A DNA stretch of 64,000 nucleotides from Clostridiales bacterium Firm_13 (GCA_001603035.1 LVAS01000059.1:62001-126000), one strand, 5' to 3'. Shown: positions 26,419 through 35,402, counted from the first letter of the stretch. Numbers and translations are program-made. The notes: generated by a model not told the origin, from the sequence alone.

Positions 26419-28147
26419 TCTTGTCGGCATCCCGAATTGTCGACAGGCGGTGCGCGATCAGAAAGCAAGTGTGATTCTTCAAAAGTTCGATCATGGCGCG
26501 CTGAATCTCTTTTTCCGTCCTTGTGTCGACGCTGCTGGTCGCTTCGTCAAGAATCAGAATCGGAGCCTCGCAAAGAATCGCGCGTGCGATCGCAAGGAGC
26601 TGTCGCTGACCCTGGCTTAAGCTCTCACTGTTGCCGTCGATCTGCGTCTTGTAGCCATCCGGCAGTTTTTGTATAAATTCGTCCGCTCTCGCTTTGCGTG
26701 CGGCGGCTAAAATCTCCTCATCCGTCGCTTCCGGGCGGGCATAGCGTATATTGTCGGATATGGTTCCTGTGAACAGAAAGGTATCCTGAAGGACGACAGA
26801 AAAGCAGGTCCGCAAACTCGCCCGAGTCACACGGCGGATATCTTTGTCGTCGATTCGAATATCTCCTCTCTCTGTTTCATAGAAGCGAGTCAGAAGGTTG
26901 ACGATTGTCGTCTTTCCCGCCCCCGTCTCCCCGACCAACGCGACAACCTGGCCCGGATCAGCATGGAAGGAAATATCCGTAAGGACGTCTCTTTCTTTCT
27001 TGTATCCGAAGGAAACATGGGAAAAATCAACCTGACCCCGCACATCCCGAAGAACCGTCGCATCTTCATCATCCGCCGTCTCTTCTCTTTCGTCGAGCAC
27101 TTCGAAAATCCGTTCGGCACTGGCGAGCGCCGACAGAATATTGGAGAACATTCCGGCGACATTATTAAGAGGCTGGCCGAATTGTTTGGAATAGGCTAGA
27201 AAGCTCACGACCGTCCCGACATCCGCCGAGCCGTTCAGAACGAAAAGAGCTCCGACGAGACTCAGCAAAGCAAAACTAAGATTATTGATGACATTCATAA
27301 AGGGCATCAGGAAGCCGGACCAGATCTGCGCCCTCGTTGCGTCGCGGAGAAGTTCATCGTTTGAGGAATTGAATTTGTCGAGGATCTCGTCCTCCCTTCG
27401 AAATGCCTTGACCAGACGCATTCCAGAGATACTCTCCTCCACAACGGAACCGACCTGTCCGAGCGCACGTTGCTGTCCGGTAAAATACGGCCGGCTTTTG
27501 GCGGTAATCGATCGTGTCAATAAGAGAAAGAGCGGAATGGTAATGAGGGCCACTGCGGTAAGAAGCGGATTCAGAATCAGCATAAGAACGACAGATCCCA
27601 GAATCGAGAAAAGGCTCGCCAGAAACTGCGTCGTCGTCTGGGAAACGGTCGTGCTAATATTATCCACATCATTTGTAATTCTACTCATCGTGTCGCCGTG
27701 CGGATGCGTATAAAAAAACGGCAGCGGAATCTTCTGAAACTTCTGATAAATCTCTTCGCGCAGATAGCCGACCAGATTCTGTGTCAGTCTCGCCATGAGG
27801 CGTCCGTTCACCGTGTCGAGAAGCCACGCGCCGAGATAACACGAAAGAAGAGCCGCAAGTGCCGGGAAAAAGATACCTGTCTTCAAAGATCCGCCGGTTA
27901 AGGGGAATGCCCCGATCGCCCGCCCCAAAAAGAGCGGCGCCGCGACCGTCGCGGCCGTCGAAAAAATCGTGAGAATAGCGGCGGCAAAAAAAGCCCGCTT
28001 CCACCGAAGAAAGATGCGAAGCAATCGGAGGATCGTCTCTTTTGTATTCTTCGGTTTCTCTTTCGGCGCAAAACGCCCCGGACCCGCACCGATATTGCGT
28101 TTCCCGATACTCGGCATCGCCTCCAAGTTTCGACTTCTATTCTCCAC
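26303..28147 (-). CDS. ABC exporter half-transporter, subunit with consensus Walker B
   Basis: Starts at GTG 28147 behind GAGGAGGTGG, overlapping the upstream stop by 11 nt; the longer track ORF lies within the partner gene. The 614-residue protein has a basic N-terminal tail, six membrane helices and a nucleotide-binding domain with Walker A GETGAGKTT near 412, signature LSQGQRQ, Walker B plus Glu ILILDEATSSVD, and the H-loop AHRLST. The signature LSQGQ is non-standard, while the Walker B Glu is intact, which is the pattern of one half of TM287/288- or BmrCD-like heterodimers. It probably exports drugs, lipids or peptides. Confidence 0.9.
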   Translation of the reverse strand: MENRSRNLEAMPSIGKRNIGAGPGRFAPKEKPKNTKETILRLLRIFLRWKRAFFAAAILTIFSTAATVAAPLFLGRAIGAFPLTGGSLKTGIFFPALAALLSCYLGAWLLDTVNGRLMARLTQNLVGYLREEIYQKFQKIPLPFFYTHPHGDTMSRITNDVDNISTTVSQTTTQFLASLFSILGSVVLMLILNPLLTAVALITIPLFLLLTRSITAKSRPYFTGQQRALGQVGSVVEESISGMRLVKAFRREDEILDKFNSSNDELLRDATRAQIWSGFLMPFMNVINNLSFALLSLVGALFVLNGSADVGTVVSFLAYSKQFGQPLNNVAGMFSNILSALASAERIFEVLDEREETADDEDATVLRDVRGQVDFSHVSFGYKKERDVLTDISFHADPGQVVALVGETGAGKTTIVNLLTRFYETERGDIRIDDKDIRRVTRASLRTCFSVVLQDTFLFTGTISDNIRYARPEATDEEILAAARKARADEFIQKLPDGYKTQIDGNSESLSQGQRQLLAIARAILCEAPILILDEATSSVDTRTEKEIQRAMIELLKNHTCFLIAHRLSTIRDADKIIVIGDGRIQEIGTHRELIRQGGHYEEMVLSQTGTGSP

Positions 28148-29879
28148 GATACACCACCTCCTCTCCCTTGTCCGACCCGATCTGCGAATCGTAGATATCC
28201 GCATAGGTTGGACAATTCTTAAGAAGGTCCTCGTGCGTACCGAGTCCGACTGCTCGCCCGTTTTCAAGGACAAGGATGCGATCGGCGCATAGACAACTGC
28301 CTACCCGCTGCGTGACAAAGAGAATCGCAGGCTTTTCGGGAAGATTTCGCAATGACTCGCGAACGATTGATTCGGTCACCGAGTCCAGCGCGCTGGTACA
28401 GTCGTCAAGAAGAAGAATCGGAGCCTGTCGTAAAAATGCACGCGCCAGCGAAAGCCTTTGCTTCTGGCCGCCCGATAGATTCAATCCTCCCTGTCCGAGA
28501 AGACTGTCATACCCGTTCGGCATCTCGCAGACAAATCGATCGGCACAGGCGGCGCGCGCGGCGATTTGGGCTTCCTCTCGCGTCGCATCGGATCTTCCCC
28601 AGCGCAGATTCTCGAGAATCGTCCCCGAAAAAAGCACACTTTGCTGCGGCGCGGCGGAAAAGGCTTCGCGAATCTCTCCGACCGGAATCTCTTGAAGGTC
28701 ACGCCCGTCCAGTAATATCCGTCCGCTGTCCGGAGAATAGAAGCGAAGGCAGAGCCAAAGAATCGTCGACTTGCCGGAACCGGTCGGCCCGATCACGGCA
28801 AGGATCTCGCCGGGATTTACCGTAAAATGCAAATGCTGCAAGGACGGGATCCCGCTCCCTTCTGGGTAAGAGAAAGTGACGTCCTCGAAAGTGAGTTGTC
28901 CCAAGGCCCGCTTCGTGCCGGATGCCGTGTCTTTTTCGCCCTCTTCGTCCATCAATTCACCGAGTCTCTCCGCGGAGGCCTTGGCACGTACAAACGCCTG
29001 AAAGACATTCGTTATCATAACCATCGACAGAAGAATCTGTGCCATATACGTTGTAAATGCCGAAATTGTCCCTACCTGCACATCATTTTTGAGAACAAGT
29101 ACGCTTCCCAAATAGAGGACGAAAGCAATGCCGAGATTAAATGTGAGAGTAATCAGCGGAGAGAAATTCGCGATTACAAGTTGCGAGGATATGCTCGAAT
29201 CAATGAGTTCTTCATTCTTCTTATGAAATTTCTCCGTCTCCTCTTTCCCGCGCCCGAATGCTTTAACCAACCGAACGCCGAGCAAATACTCCTGCACAAC
29301 GGTATTGACGCGATCGATCGCCCGCTGGACCCGAGTAAAACGGGTATAACTCAGTATCATGCTGACCGCAAGAAGAATACTGACCAAAACCACCGAAGCG
29401 ATCACAAGAAGGCCGAGTTGGCGGTTGAGCGAGACGGAAAGAATGATTCCGCCGATGCAGAGAACCGGCGCCTTTACAAAGATTCGCATCATTCCGTTCA
29501 TGAATTGCGTAACTTGTGCGGTGTCGTTCGTCATTCGCGTGATCAGCGTACCGGCGTTGAATTTGTCGGCGCTTGTCTCCGTAAAGGACAAGATCTTCGA
29601 AAATGTATCTCGTCGCAGATCCGCGCCGATTCTCTGCGAGACATTTCCGGCGAGAATATTGCGGGTCGCGGCGAAAAGCGCTCCGATTGCCGTTACGGAA
29701 AGCATCAGGAGCCCCAGCCGAATTACATATGCCATATCGCCGTTTCGGATTCCGTGATCGATCAAACGCGACAGTAATGTCGGTTGCATCAGATCGCAAA
29801 GTGCTTCGCAGCCGACACAAAGAACCGCCGTCACGAAACCTGTCTTATGCCTTCCGATATATCGGGTGAATATTCTCAT
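28137..29879 (-). CDS. ABC exporter half-transporter, subunit with degenerate Walker B
   Basis: A 580-residue fusion of a six-helix membrane domain and an ATPase domain: Walker A GPTGSGKST near 365, a consensus LSGGQKQ signature, and Walker B ILLLDDCTSALD in which Asp replaces the catalytic Glu. The H-loop His is also replaced: the block reads FVTQRVGS. Its own ATP site would therefore be weakly active, while the LSGGQ it lends to the partner site is intact. Together with the following gene it forms an asymmetric heterodimeric exporter. It is the first gene of the pair, and the 234-nt region upstream is shared with the divergent SDR gene. Confidence 0.9.
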   Translation of the reverse strand: MRIFTRYIGRHKTGFVTAVLCVGCEALCDLMQPTLLSRLIDHGIRNGDMAYVIRLGLLMLSVTAIGALFAATRNILAGNVSQRIGADLRRDTFSKILSFTETSADKFNAGTLITRMTNDTAQVTQFMNGMMRIFVKAPVLCIGGIILSVSLNRQLGLLVIASVVLVSILLAVSMILSYTRFTRVQRAIDRVNTVVQEYLLGVRLVKAFGRGKEETEKFHKKNEELIDSSISSQLVIANFSPLITLTFNLGIAFVLYLGSVLVLKNDVQVGTISAFTTYMAQILLSMVMITNVFQAFVRAKASAERLGELMDEEGEKDTASGTKRALGQLTFEDVTFSYPEGSGIPSLQHLHFTVNPGEILAVIGPTGSGKSTILWLCLRFYSPDSGRILLDGRDLQEIPVGEIREAFSAAPQQSVLFSGTILENLRWGRSDATREEAQIAARAACADRFVCEMPNGYDSLLGQGGLNLSGGQKQRLSLARAFLRQAPILLLDDCTSALDSVTESIVRESLRNLPEKPAILFVTQRVGSCLCADRILVLENGRAVGLGTHEDLLKNCPTYADIYDSQIGSDKGEEVVYRGE

Positions 29880-30070
29880 GCAAATGCTGCCTCAGAGTTA
29901 GAATAATCCGGATCGAAAATGAGCCGTCGGTAATCCGGGGAAATGCACCTCTAAGTATGCGCCATCTTTCGAGGTTTTCAAGAATGAAATGGAGCCTCTT
30001 CACGATGATCAACGAGATTCCGCGCAGCGCATTAATCAATTATTTTTATTTACTTTCTTATTTATTCGTC

Positions 30071-30099
30071 TTTACCGTTTTGAATTTTCGTTTTATTAT
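30071..30099 (+). promoter_or_regulatory. Candidate promoter of the SDR gene
   Basis: TTTACC (30071-30076), 17 nt, TATTAT (30094-30099) inside a very AT-rich stretch. The -35 is weak; the -10 has five of six consensus bases. Confidence 0.45.
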
Positions 30100-30131
30100 T
30101 ATATTGACAACATATGAAAGGTCGTGAACTT

Positions 30132-30905
30132 ATGAACATTTTTGATCTCACTGGCAAAGTCGCCGTTATCACCGGCGCATCTTCAGGGCTCGGCGCGGAT
30201 GCGGCAGAAGCTTATGCCGCTGCCGGAGCCGATGTGGCTCTCCTTGCAAGAAGAACGGACAAATTGGAAGGTGTCAAAGAGAAGCTTCTCACCTACGGAC
30301 ACAGAGTCGTCACCGCACCCTGTGATGTGACGGATGAAGCGAGCGTACGTTCTGCTATGGAAGTCGTACTCACATCGTTGGGCCGCATCGATATTCTCCT
30401 CAATAACGCCGGAATCGCGGTACGCGGCGGAGTCGACTCTATTTCGGTCGAGGACTGGGATAAGTCGTTCGATACGAATGTCAAGGGCATCTATCTCGCG
30501 AGCAAGTATGTAATCCCCGCGATGAAGGAGCAAGGATACGGGAAGATCGTCAACATCGCGTCGGTTAACGCCGTGCTTTCCGATAAAGACGGCACATTTA
30601 TCCGCCACTCCTATAACGCGTCGAAAGCGGCCGTCGTCGGACTGACACGGGCGATGGCTTCCAGTTACGCGCAATTTGGCATTACCGTAAATGCGATCGG
30701 CCCGGCTCTCTTTGAGAGCGAAATGACGGCGGATACACTCTTCAAGTCCGACGCGTTCCTCAAAGGCTATGCGCATGTTAATCCGTCTTCTCGCGCGGGA
30801 AAACGCGGCGAGCTAAACGGAACGATCCTGTATCTTTCTACGGATGCTTCCAGCTATGTTCAGGGTCAGTTCATCCTCGTCGACGGCGGCCTTGCGCTCG
30901 TCTGA
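30132..30905 (+). CDS. SDR-family NAD(P)-dependent oxidoreductase
   Basis: A 257-residue classical short-chain dehydrogenase. The cofactor loop is TGASSGLG near the N-terminus, NNAG stabilises the central sheet, the catalytic Ser lies in NIASVN and the YxxxK pair in SYNASKAA. It resembles FabG and gluconate/sorbitol-type dehydrogenases, and the substrate cannot be deduced. The ATG at 30132 is used because AAAGG precedes it; an in-frame ATG six codons upstream is the alternative. It is flanked by its own promoter and a terminator, so monocistronic. Confidence 0.88.
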   Translation: MNIFDLTGKVAVITGASSGLGADAAEAYAAAGADVALLARRTDKLEGVKEKLLTYGHRVVTAPCDVTDEASVRSAMEVVLTSLGRIDILLNNAGIAVRGGVDSISVEDWDKSFDTNVKGIYLASKYVIPAMKEQGYGKIVNIASVNAVLSDKDGTFIRHSYNASKAAVVGLTRAMASSYAQFGITVNAIGPALFESEMTADTLFKSDAFLKGYAHVNPSSRAGKRGELNGTILYLSTDASSYVQGQFILVDGGLALV

Positions 30906-30930
30906 TTCTGAAATTTCCTAAAAAGACGAA

Positions 30931-30968
30931 AAACCACCGGTCGATACCAAATCGGCCGGTGGTTTTTG
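30931..30968 (+). terminator. Terminator after the SDR gene (possibly bidirectional)
   Basis: AAACCACCGG and CCGGTGGTTT form a 10-bp stem followed by TT; the preceding A-rich side means it may also work for the convergent TfoX-C gene, whose stop is at 30979. Confidence 0.8.
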
Positions 30969-30978
30969 TAAGAATCCC

Positions 30979-31236
30979 TTATCCGAACAATTCGCGATAG
31001 AATCGCTTTAAGTCTTCTTTGGTCTCCTGTGGCAATCTGTTGTCAGGAATGCCGCGGACGGCGCCTTCTATTCCGTATAACATATGTAAACACGCGCCGG
31101 GATCTCGTGTGCGGATTCGTAAAAACGCCTCTTTACTCCCAATTACGCGAAGTTCTTCCGGTGACATGATCCCGATCTCAAGAAGATTTCTCTCAAGTAC
31201 CGGCCCGATATTCGGCGTATCGCGTAAGGAACTCAT
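30979..31236 (-). CDS. TfoX C-terminal-domain-like small protein
   Basis: 85 residues matching only the C-terminal helical domain of TfoX/Sxy: LRDTPNIGPVLERNLLEIG is a helix-hairpin-helix-like block, followed by a short tail ending YRELFG. The N-terminal TfoX domain is absent, as in many Firmicute stand-alone copies. In Gammaproteobacteria TfoX controls competence, but the isolated C-terminal domain has no known role. It is the third gene of a TetR/zinc-ribbon/TfoX-C operon, 13 nt after the second gene, with AAGGGGGA before the ATG. Confidence 0.75.
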   Translation of the reverse strand: MSSLRDTPNIGPVLERNLLEIGIMSPEELRVIGSKEAFLRIRTRDPGACLHMLYGIEGAVRGIPDNRLPQETKEDLKRFYRELFG

Positions 31237-31249
31237 TCCGCATCCCCCT

Positions 31250-31495
31250 TTACGAGAAATTCGCTTCCCATGCCGGGAGCTTTCTCATCATCGCAACGGC
31301 TGCTTGCACGGCGGCCTCTTCGTCAAAGCCCTGTGTTTCGACGAGAAAACGCGTAAGACCCATCTTCTTCTCAGAAAACGACTGCATTGTTCCGTCCGGG
31401 CGAGCGCAGAACCGGCAATACTCCTTTGTCATATCTCCCATCGCATAATCGGCGGCATCCTTCATCGGCATTCCGCAAGCAATACAAATCTTCAT
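31250..31495 (-). CDS. Small zinc-ribbon protein
   Basis: 81 residues. An N-terminal zinc ribbon (CIACGMPM and YCRFCARPDG, four cysteines in CxxC pairs) is followed by a helical region of about 45 residues. This matches the putative zinc-ribbon family often annotated in Firmicutes near transcription regulators. It starts 1 nt after the TetR stop with AAGGAG upstream, so it is translated with the repressor. It could bind nucleic acid or protein; nothing more specific can be seen. Confidence 0.75.
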   Translation of the reverse strand: MKICIACGMPMKDAADYAMGDMTKEYCRFCARPDGTMQSFSEKKMGLTRFLVETQGFDEEAAVQAAVAMMRKLPAWEANFS

Positions 31496-31496
31496 C

Positions 31497-32084
31497 TCAA
31501 ATCTCCTTCTGAATCAGGTGCAAATACGAAGAAATCAATTCGGACTTTCTTCTGGCAAACACATTGCCCTCGGGCGCAAACAGATCCCTGTTCTCTAAAT
31601 AGTAATGTACAATTCCCATCCAGGAATTGAAGAGAAAGTATACGGGCACATCCTTGACACGGCCCGCATCAATCTCTCTCTGCATCATTTTGGCAAAATG
31701 AAATGCCGTTTCTGACTGCATCGCGAGCCAATCCGCCGCCGTATCGGGAGGAAGCAACTTGCGATTCCGCAAGAAAAACAGGTAGAGATCTTCATCTTCT
31801 CCAAGAATGGATAAATGTGCGTAAAGAAAATCCTCAACGCTATTCCCTTCCGATAAGGTGTGAAGCATGTCTCCGAGTCTTGTGCCGAATCGCACCGCAA
31901 GTGCCGTAAGAAGATTGGCCAACGTCGGAAAATGCACAAACACCGATCCGTGAGAAACGCCCGCGGCAGTTGCGACTTCAGCGGTTGTTGCCGTAATGCC
32001 CTTCTCGGTAAACACAGACTCGGCAGCGTCCAAAATACGTCTTCTTGTCTCGCTCTTCTGTTCTGCTCTTGTTATCGTCGCCAT
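31497..32084 (-). CDS. TetR/AcrR-family transcriptional regulator
   Basis: 195 residues. The N-terminal helix-turn-helix covers about 15-60 (TTAEVATAAGVSHGSVFVHFPT), followed by an all-helical ligand-binding domain. The first gene of a three-gene operon, it has AAGGAG eight nt before the ATG. The promoter carries an inverted repeat overlapping the -10 box, so it probably represses itself and the zinc-ribbon and TfoX-C genes until a small ligand binds. The ligand is unknown. Confidence 0.9.
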   Translation of the reverse strand: MATITRAEQKSETRRRILDAAESVFTEKGITATTAEVATAAGVSHGSVFVHFPTLANLLTALAVRFGTRLGDMLHTLSEGNSVEDFLYAHLSILGEDEDLYLFFLRNRKLLPPDTAADWLAMQSETAFHFAKMMQREIDAGRVKDVPVYFLFNSWMGIVHYYLENRDLFAPEGNVFARRKSELISSYLHLIQKEI

Positions 32085-32104
32085 TTTGTTGACTCCTTAC
32101 TCAT

Positions 32105-32118
32105 TGAGTTTGTACTCA
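32105..32118 (-). promoter_or_regulatory. Putative TetR operator
   Basis: TGAGT-ACAA-ACTCA (minus-strand reading) is a perfect 5-bp inverted repeat touching the -10 box of the tetR promoter. The same bases are part of a direct repeat, CAATGAGTA, given twice 6 nt apart (32098-32106 and 32113-32121). The position is right for autorepression. Confidence 0.6.
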
Positions 32119-32146
32119 TTGTAATTGGAATCAAAGCCCTTGTCAA
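32118..32146 (-). promoter_or_regulatory. Promoter of the TetR operon
   Basis: Minus strand: TTGACA (32141-32146), 17 nt, TACAAT (32118-32123); near-perfect sigma-70 elements, 33 nt before the TetR ATG. Confidence 0.8.
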
Positions 32147-32192
32147 GTGGCAATCGAAATAATTCGTTGAGAAAAATTGAATTGGGGTAATA

Positions 32193-32232
32193 ATAAAAAA
32201 AAGGCCCCTTTTCGCATGTAACGAAAGGGGCC
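32193..32232 (-). terminator. Terminator after the amidase gene
   Basis: Minus strand: GGCCCCTTTCG pairs with CGAAAAGGGGCC around a short loop, followed by eight T. The stem starts 57 nt past the amidase stop. Confidence 0.85.
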
Positions 32233-32288
32233 AATCATGTTTTCCTTAGTTGTCGATTCAGGTGATGGTTAAGGGATGAAAGAGTCTC

Positions 32289-33260
32289 CTATCGATCCGG
32301 ATTCAACGGCATCTTGGCAACAAAGTCTGCCACGCCGATCGCAATCTTTTGCTGATAATCCGGGTCTGAGAGAAGCTGATCTTCGTCCGCATTCGTCATA
32401 AAGCCTAATTCCAAAAGAAAGCTCGGAATATCTGTCGCCCAATTGAGGCCGCTGTATGTATCCGTCGCATTGCAATAGAGGTATTTTGCGCCCGTCGCCG
32501 CGGTTATACATTTGCCTAATGACTTGCCCCAGCCGACCAATTGATCTTCATACTTTCCGCTGTCCGCGACAAAAACGCTCACGCCGTGCACGGACGGGTC
32601 GTCCGCTCCGTTACAGTGAATGCGGATATAGGCGTCCGGCATATAGGACAGCGCAAATTGCGCGCGCTCGATATTAGAGATGTCGACATCATTTTCGGTT
32701 CTTGTCATATAAACGGTACAGCCGAGAGATTCGAGGTAATCGCGCACTTTCAAAGCGATTTCCAGATTGACGACATACTCTTGGCGGCCGGTTGCGACGC
32801 CGGACGTGCCGGACGAGCACTTCGCCTTCGTCGCGGTCGAACCGGGCGACAACGGTTCTTGGTCATTGTTGGCATGCGTTTGATGCCCCGGATCGAGCAC
32901 GACGACATATCCGGACAGATCCTTCGTGCCTCCCGTTGTCGGCTTCGAAGTAGGCGTTACGGTCGGCGTCGGCGTGGGAGTAGGCGTAGCGGCAACCGTC
33001 GGTGAAGGCGTCGCGGTCGGCAGAGTATCGGTCGCGGCGGATGCCGAGGTAGAAGAAACAGTCAACGAGGCAGCCGTCGTAGTCGCGATCGAAGAAACGA
33101 CGGTCGCAGACGACTTCGTCGACGTGTTCGAATCGGGGAGAATGAAGCGAAGGGAAACGGAGGTCAGCGCTGCGATCAGAAGAAGTCCCGAAAGAACAGA
33201 GAGAGCTATCTTGGCATTCTTCCAGGTCGATTCGGTTTTACTCGGCGCGTGTTTCTTCAT
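32289..33260 (-). CDS. N-acetylmuramoyl-L-alanine amidase (Amidase_3)
   Basis: 323 residues. A short basic N-terminus and one membrane anchor (about 15-38, IALSVLSGLLLIAAL) are followed by a 70-residue Ser/Thr/Pro/Ala linker with TPTPTPTPT repeats, then a catalytic domain. Zinc ligands are visible as VVLDPGHQ, a Glu in RQEYVVNLEIA and the His of YIRIHCNGAD; the catalytic Glu is in FLLELGFMTN. It cleaves the amide between MurNAc and the stem peptide in peptidoglycan, outside the membrane. It is monocistronic and divergent from glf. Confidence 0.92.
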   Translation of the reverse strand: MKKHAPSKTESTWKNAKIALSVLSGLLLIAALTSVSLRFILPDSNTSTKSSATVVSSIATTTAASLTVSSTSASAATDTLPTATPSPTVAATPTPTPTPTVTPTSKPTTGGTKDLSGYVVVLDPGHQTHANNDQEPLSPGSTATKAKCSSGTSGVATGRQEYVVNLEIALKVRDYLESLGCTVYMTRTENDVDISNIERAQFALSYMPDAYIRIHCNGADDPSVHGVSVFVADSGKYEDQLVGWGKSLGKCITAATGAKYLYCNATDTYSGLNWATDIPSFLLELGFMTNADEDQLLSDPDYQQKIAIGVADFVAKMPLNPDR

Positions 33261-33429
33261 AAGTCCCCCCCACTTGTCTTATTGGTTCATTGTATCACAG
33301 GAAATGGCATTCTTTTTCCATTCCGTAAGACCGGATCGCGAAAGCCTTGATTTCGATACTGTAATTTCGGCGCAGTTCGAGTAGAATATAGAGATAGAAG
33401 TATTTCGCTTAAGAAGAAGGTGCGTTGCC

Positions 33430-34599
33430 ATGACTGTAAGAGCAATCGTCGTCGGATTGGGATTTGCCGGCAGTGTCTTGTCGAGAGAATTGGCCGAAGC
33501 CGGATTCGAAGTACTGGCTTTGGAGCGGCGGTCCCAGATCGCCGGCAATATGTATGAGACGGTCCGGGCCAACGGTGTTCGCGTTCATCAGTATGGCCCG
33601 CATATTTTTCATGCAAATTCCGGTGAAGTCTTTGATTATCTGTCGCAATACTCTGATTTCTACCCGTATACCCATCGCGTTTTGGGGCGGATTCAGGGTA
33701 AGCTTGTTCCGATCCCTTTCAATTTTACGTCCATTGACGCCCTCTTTCCGAAGAGCGAAGCGGACGACCTAGAGATTCGCCTGACCGAAGCCTATCCCGA
33801 TCGAGAACGCGTTTTCGTTTCCGAATTGATGAACCATAATGACCCGGCGATCGAGCGGTTGGGCAAGTTCATTTTCGAAAATGTCTTTGTCAACTATACG
33901 GCGAAGCAATGGGGAATTCCCGCATCCGAAGTCGATGTGTCCGTCATAAACCGGGTTCCGGTCGTCCTTAGTAAGGATGATCGCTACTTTACCGATCGGA
34001 TTCAGCAAATGCCGCTAAACGGCTATACTCCGCTCTTCGAGAAACTTCTGGATCATCCGGGAATTACACTCCGCCTCAATACGAACGCGGCGGAGCGGCT
34101 TTCGATCGACGCGGCGAGTTCCCGTGTTTATTTTGACGGCGAACCGTTCGACGGACCGGTTCTGTGGACCGGCGCGATTGATGAGCTGTTCCGGTATTCG
34201 CTCGGGCCTCTCCCTTACCGGAGTCTGAACATGGTTTTTGAGGATCTCCCGATCGAGCGTTACCAGAAAGCCGCCGTAGTAAATTACCCGAACGAAGAGG
34301 AATTTACCCGGATAACCGAATTCAAGCAGATGACGCGGCAGGTTCTTCCCGAAGATACGACAATTCTCAAAGAATATCCGCTTCCGTATGATCCCGAGAA
34401 GCGTATGGAGGCGTACTATCCGATCTTTAGCGCCGAGAACCAGACTCTTTACGATGAGTATCGCGCCCTCGGTGCAATGATTCCGAATCTGCGATTTTGC
34501 GGCCGTTTGGCGGAGTATCGTTATTACAATATGGACGCCGTGGTGGAGCGTGCGCTTCAAGTCGCGAAGGAAGTGATCCGCAAGTATGCGAAACGTTGA
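33430..34599 (+). CDS. glf: UDP-galactopyranose mutase
   Basis: 389 residues. The FAD-binding start is IVVGLGFAGSVLSRE, followed by LERRSQIAGNMYE and the substrate-side GPHIFHAN. Active-site arginines and tyrosines of the family appear in the C-terminal half (FCGRLAEYRYYNMD). The enzyme interconverts UDP-galactopyranose and UDP-galactofuranose, providing Galf for surface glycans. A glycosyltransferase follows by 18 nt and likely shares the message. AAGGTG precedes the ATG. Confidence 0.95.
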   Translation: MTVRAIVVGLGFAGSVLSRELAEAGFEVLALERRSQIAGNMYETVRANGVRVHQYGPHIFHANSGEVFDYLSQYSDFYPYTHRVLGRIQGKLVPIPFNFTSIDALFPKSEADDLEIRLTEAYPDRERVFVSELMNHNDPAIERLGKFIFENVFVNYTAKQWGIPASEVDVSVINRVPVVLSKDDRYFTDRIQQMPLNGYTPLFEKLLDHPGITLRLNTNAAERLSIDAASSRVYFDGEPFDGPVLWTGAIDELFRYSLGPLPYRSLNMVFEDLPIERYQKAAVVNYPNEEEFTRITEFKQMTRQVLPEDTTILKEYPLPYDPEKRMEAYYPIFSAENQTLYDEYRALGAMIPNLRFCGRLAEYRYYNMDAVVERALQVAKEVIRKYAKR

Positions 34600-34617
34600 A
34601 GCGGAAGGGGAATTGCA

Positions 34618-35373
34618 ATGACGGATGTTTATAGCGCAAGTACCGAAGAATCCCTTTACATCATTATTCCCGCCTATAACGAGGAGATGAACATTGATTC
34701 CGTCGCCCGCGAATGGCATTCGATCGTCGAAGCTGTCGGCGGCGGTTCGCGCCTCGTCATCATCAATGACGGCAGCAAGGACCACACTTATGAGAAATTG
34801 CTTGAACTGCAAAGTGCTCTCCCCTATCTGGTTCCCCTGACAAAGCCAAATGGAGGACACGGCGCGACACTTCTTTACGGGTATCAGTATGCGCTCGATC
34901 AGGGAGCGGACTATATCTTTCAGACCGACAGCGACGGACAGACTCTACCTTCCGAATTTGGCGCATTCTGGGAAGCGAGGGCTAAGCATGCCGCGATAAT
35001 CGGCAGTCGCAATCATCGCCAAGACGGATGGTCGAGAATTCTAGTCACCAAAGTCCTCAAGGTATCCTTACGGGTTATTTTTGGGATTCGTGTGACGGAT
35101 GCCAATACCCCTTACCGCCTTCTTCGGCGAGATGTCTTAGCCAAATATATGCCGCAGATTCCCGCTAAGTTCAACCTTTCCAACGTTCTTCTGACTGTCC
35201 TTCTACTTGACGCTCATGAAGATGTTCTGTTCCTGCCGATTACGTTCCGTCCGCGACAAGGCGGAAAGAATTCGATCAACTTCCGTCGAATTGTCCGCAT
35301 CGGGCGGCAAGCAATCAAAGACTTTCGGCAAATTCGAAAAAGCATGCGAGCAAGTCACAAAATCGAATCATGA
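34618..35373 (+). CDS. Family 2 glycosyltransferase
   Basis: 251 residues with the GT-A fold: LYIIIPAYNEEMN at the start, VIINDGSKDHTY for nucleotide binding, and QTDSDGQTLPSEF carrying the DxD metal site. No C-terminal membrane helices are present, unlike many dolichol- or undecaprenyl-phosphate transferases. Co-location with glf suggests, but does not show, that it uses UDP-galactofuranose or acts in the same glycan. A terminator follows. Confidence 0.85.
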   Translation: MTDVYSASTEESLYIIIPAYNEEMNIDSVAREWHSIVEAVGGGSRLVIINDGSKDHTYEKLLELQSALPYLVPLTKPNGGHGATLLYGYQYALDQGADYIFQTDSDGQTLPSEFGAFWEARAKHAAIIGSRNHRQDGWSRILVTKVLKVSLRVIFGIRVTDANTPYRLLRRDVLAKYMPQIPAKFNLSNVLLTVLLLDAHEDVLFLPITFRPRQGGKNSINFRRIVRIGRQAIKDFRQIRKSMRASHKIES

Positions 35374-35402
35374 CAATAACGAATCCTTTTCTCAAATACA
35401 AA

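Noticed and set aside
32926-33384. Plus-strand ORF with Val/Gly repeats (VGVTVGVGVGVG)
   Set aside because: It is the antisense of the Thr/Pro linker of the amidase.
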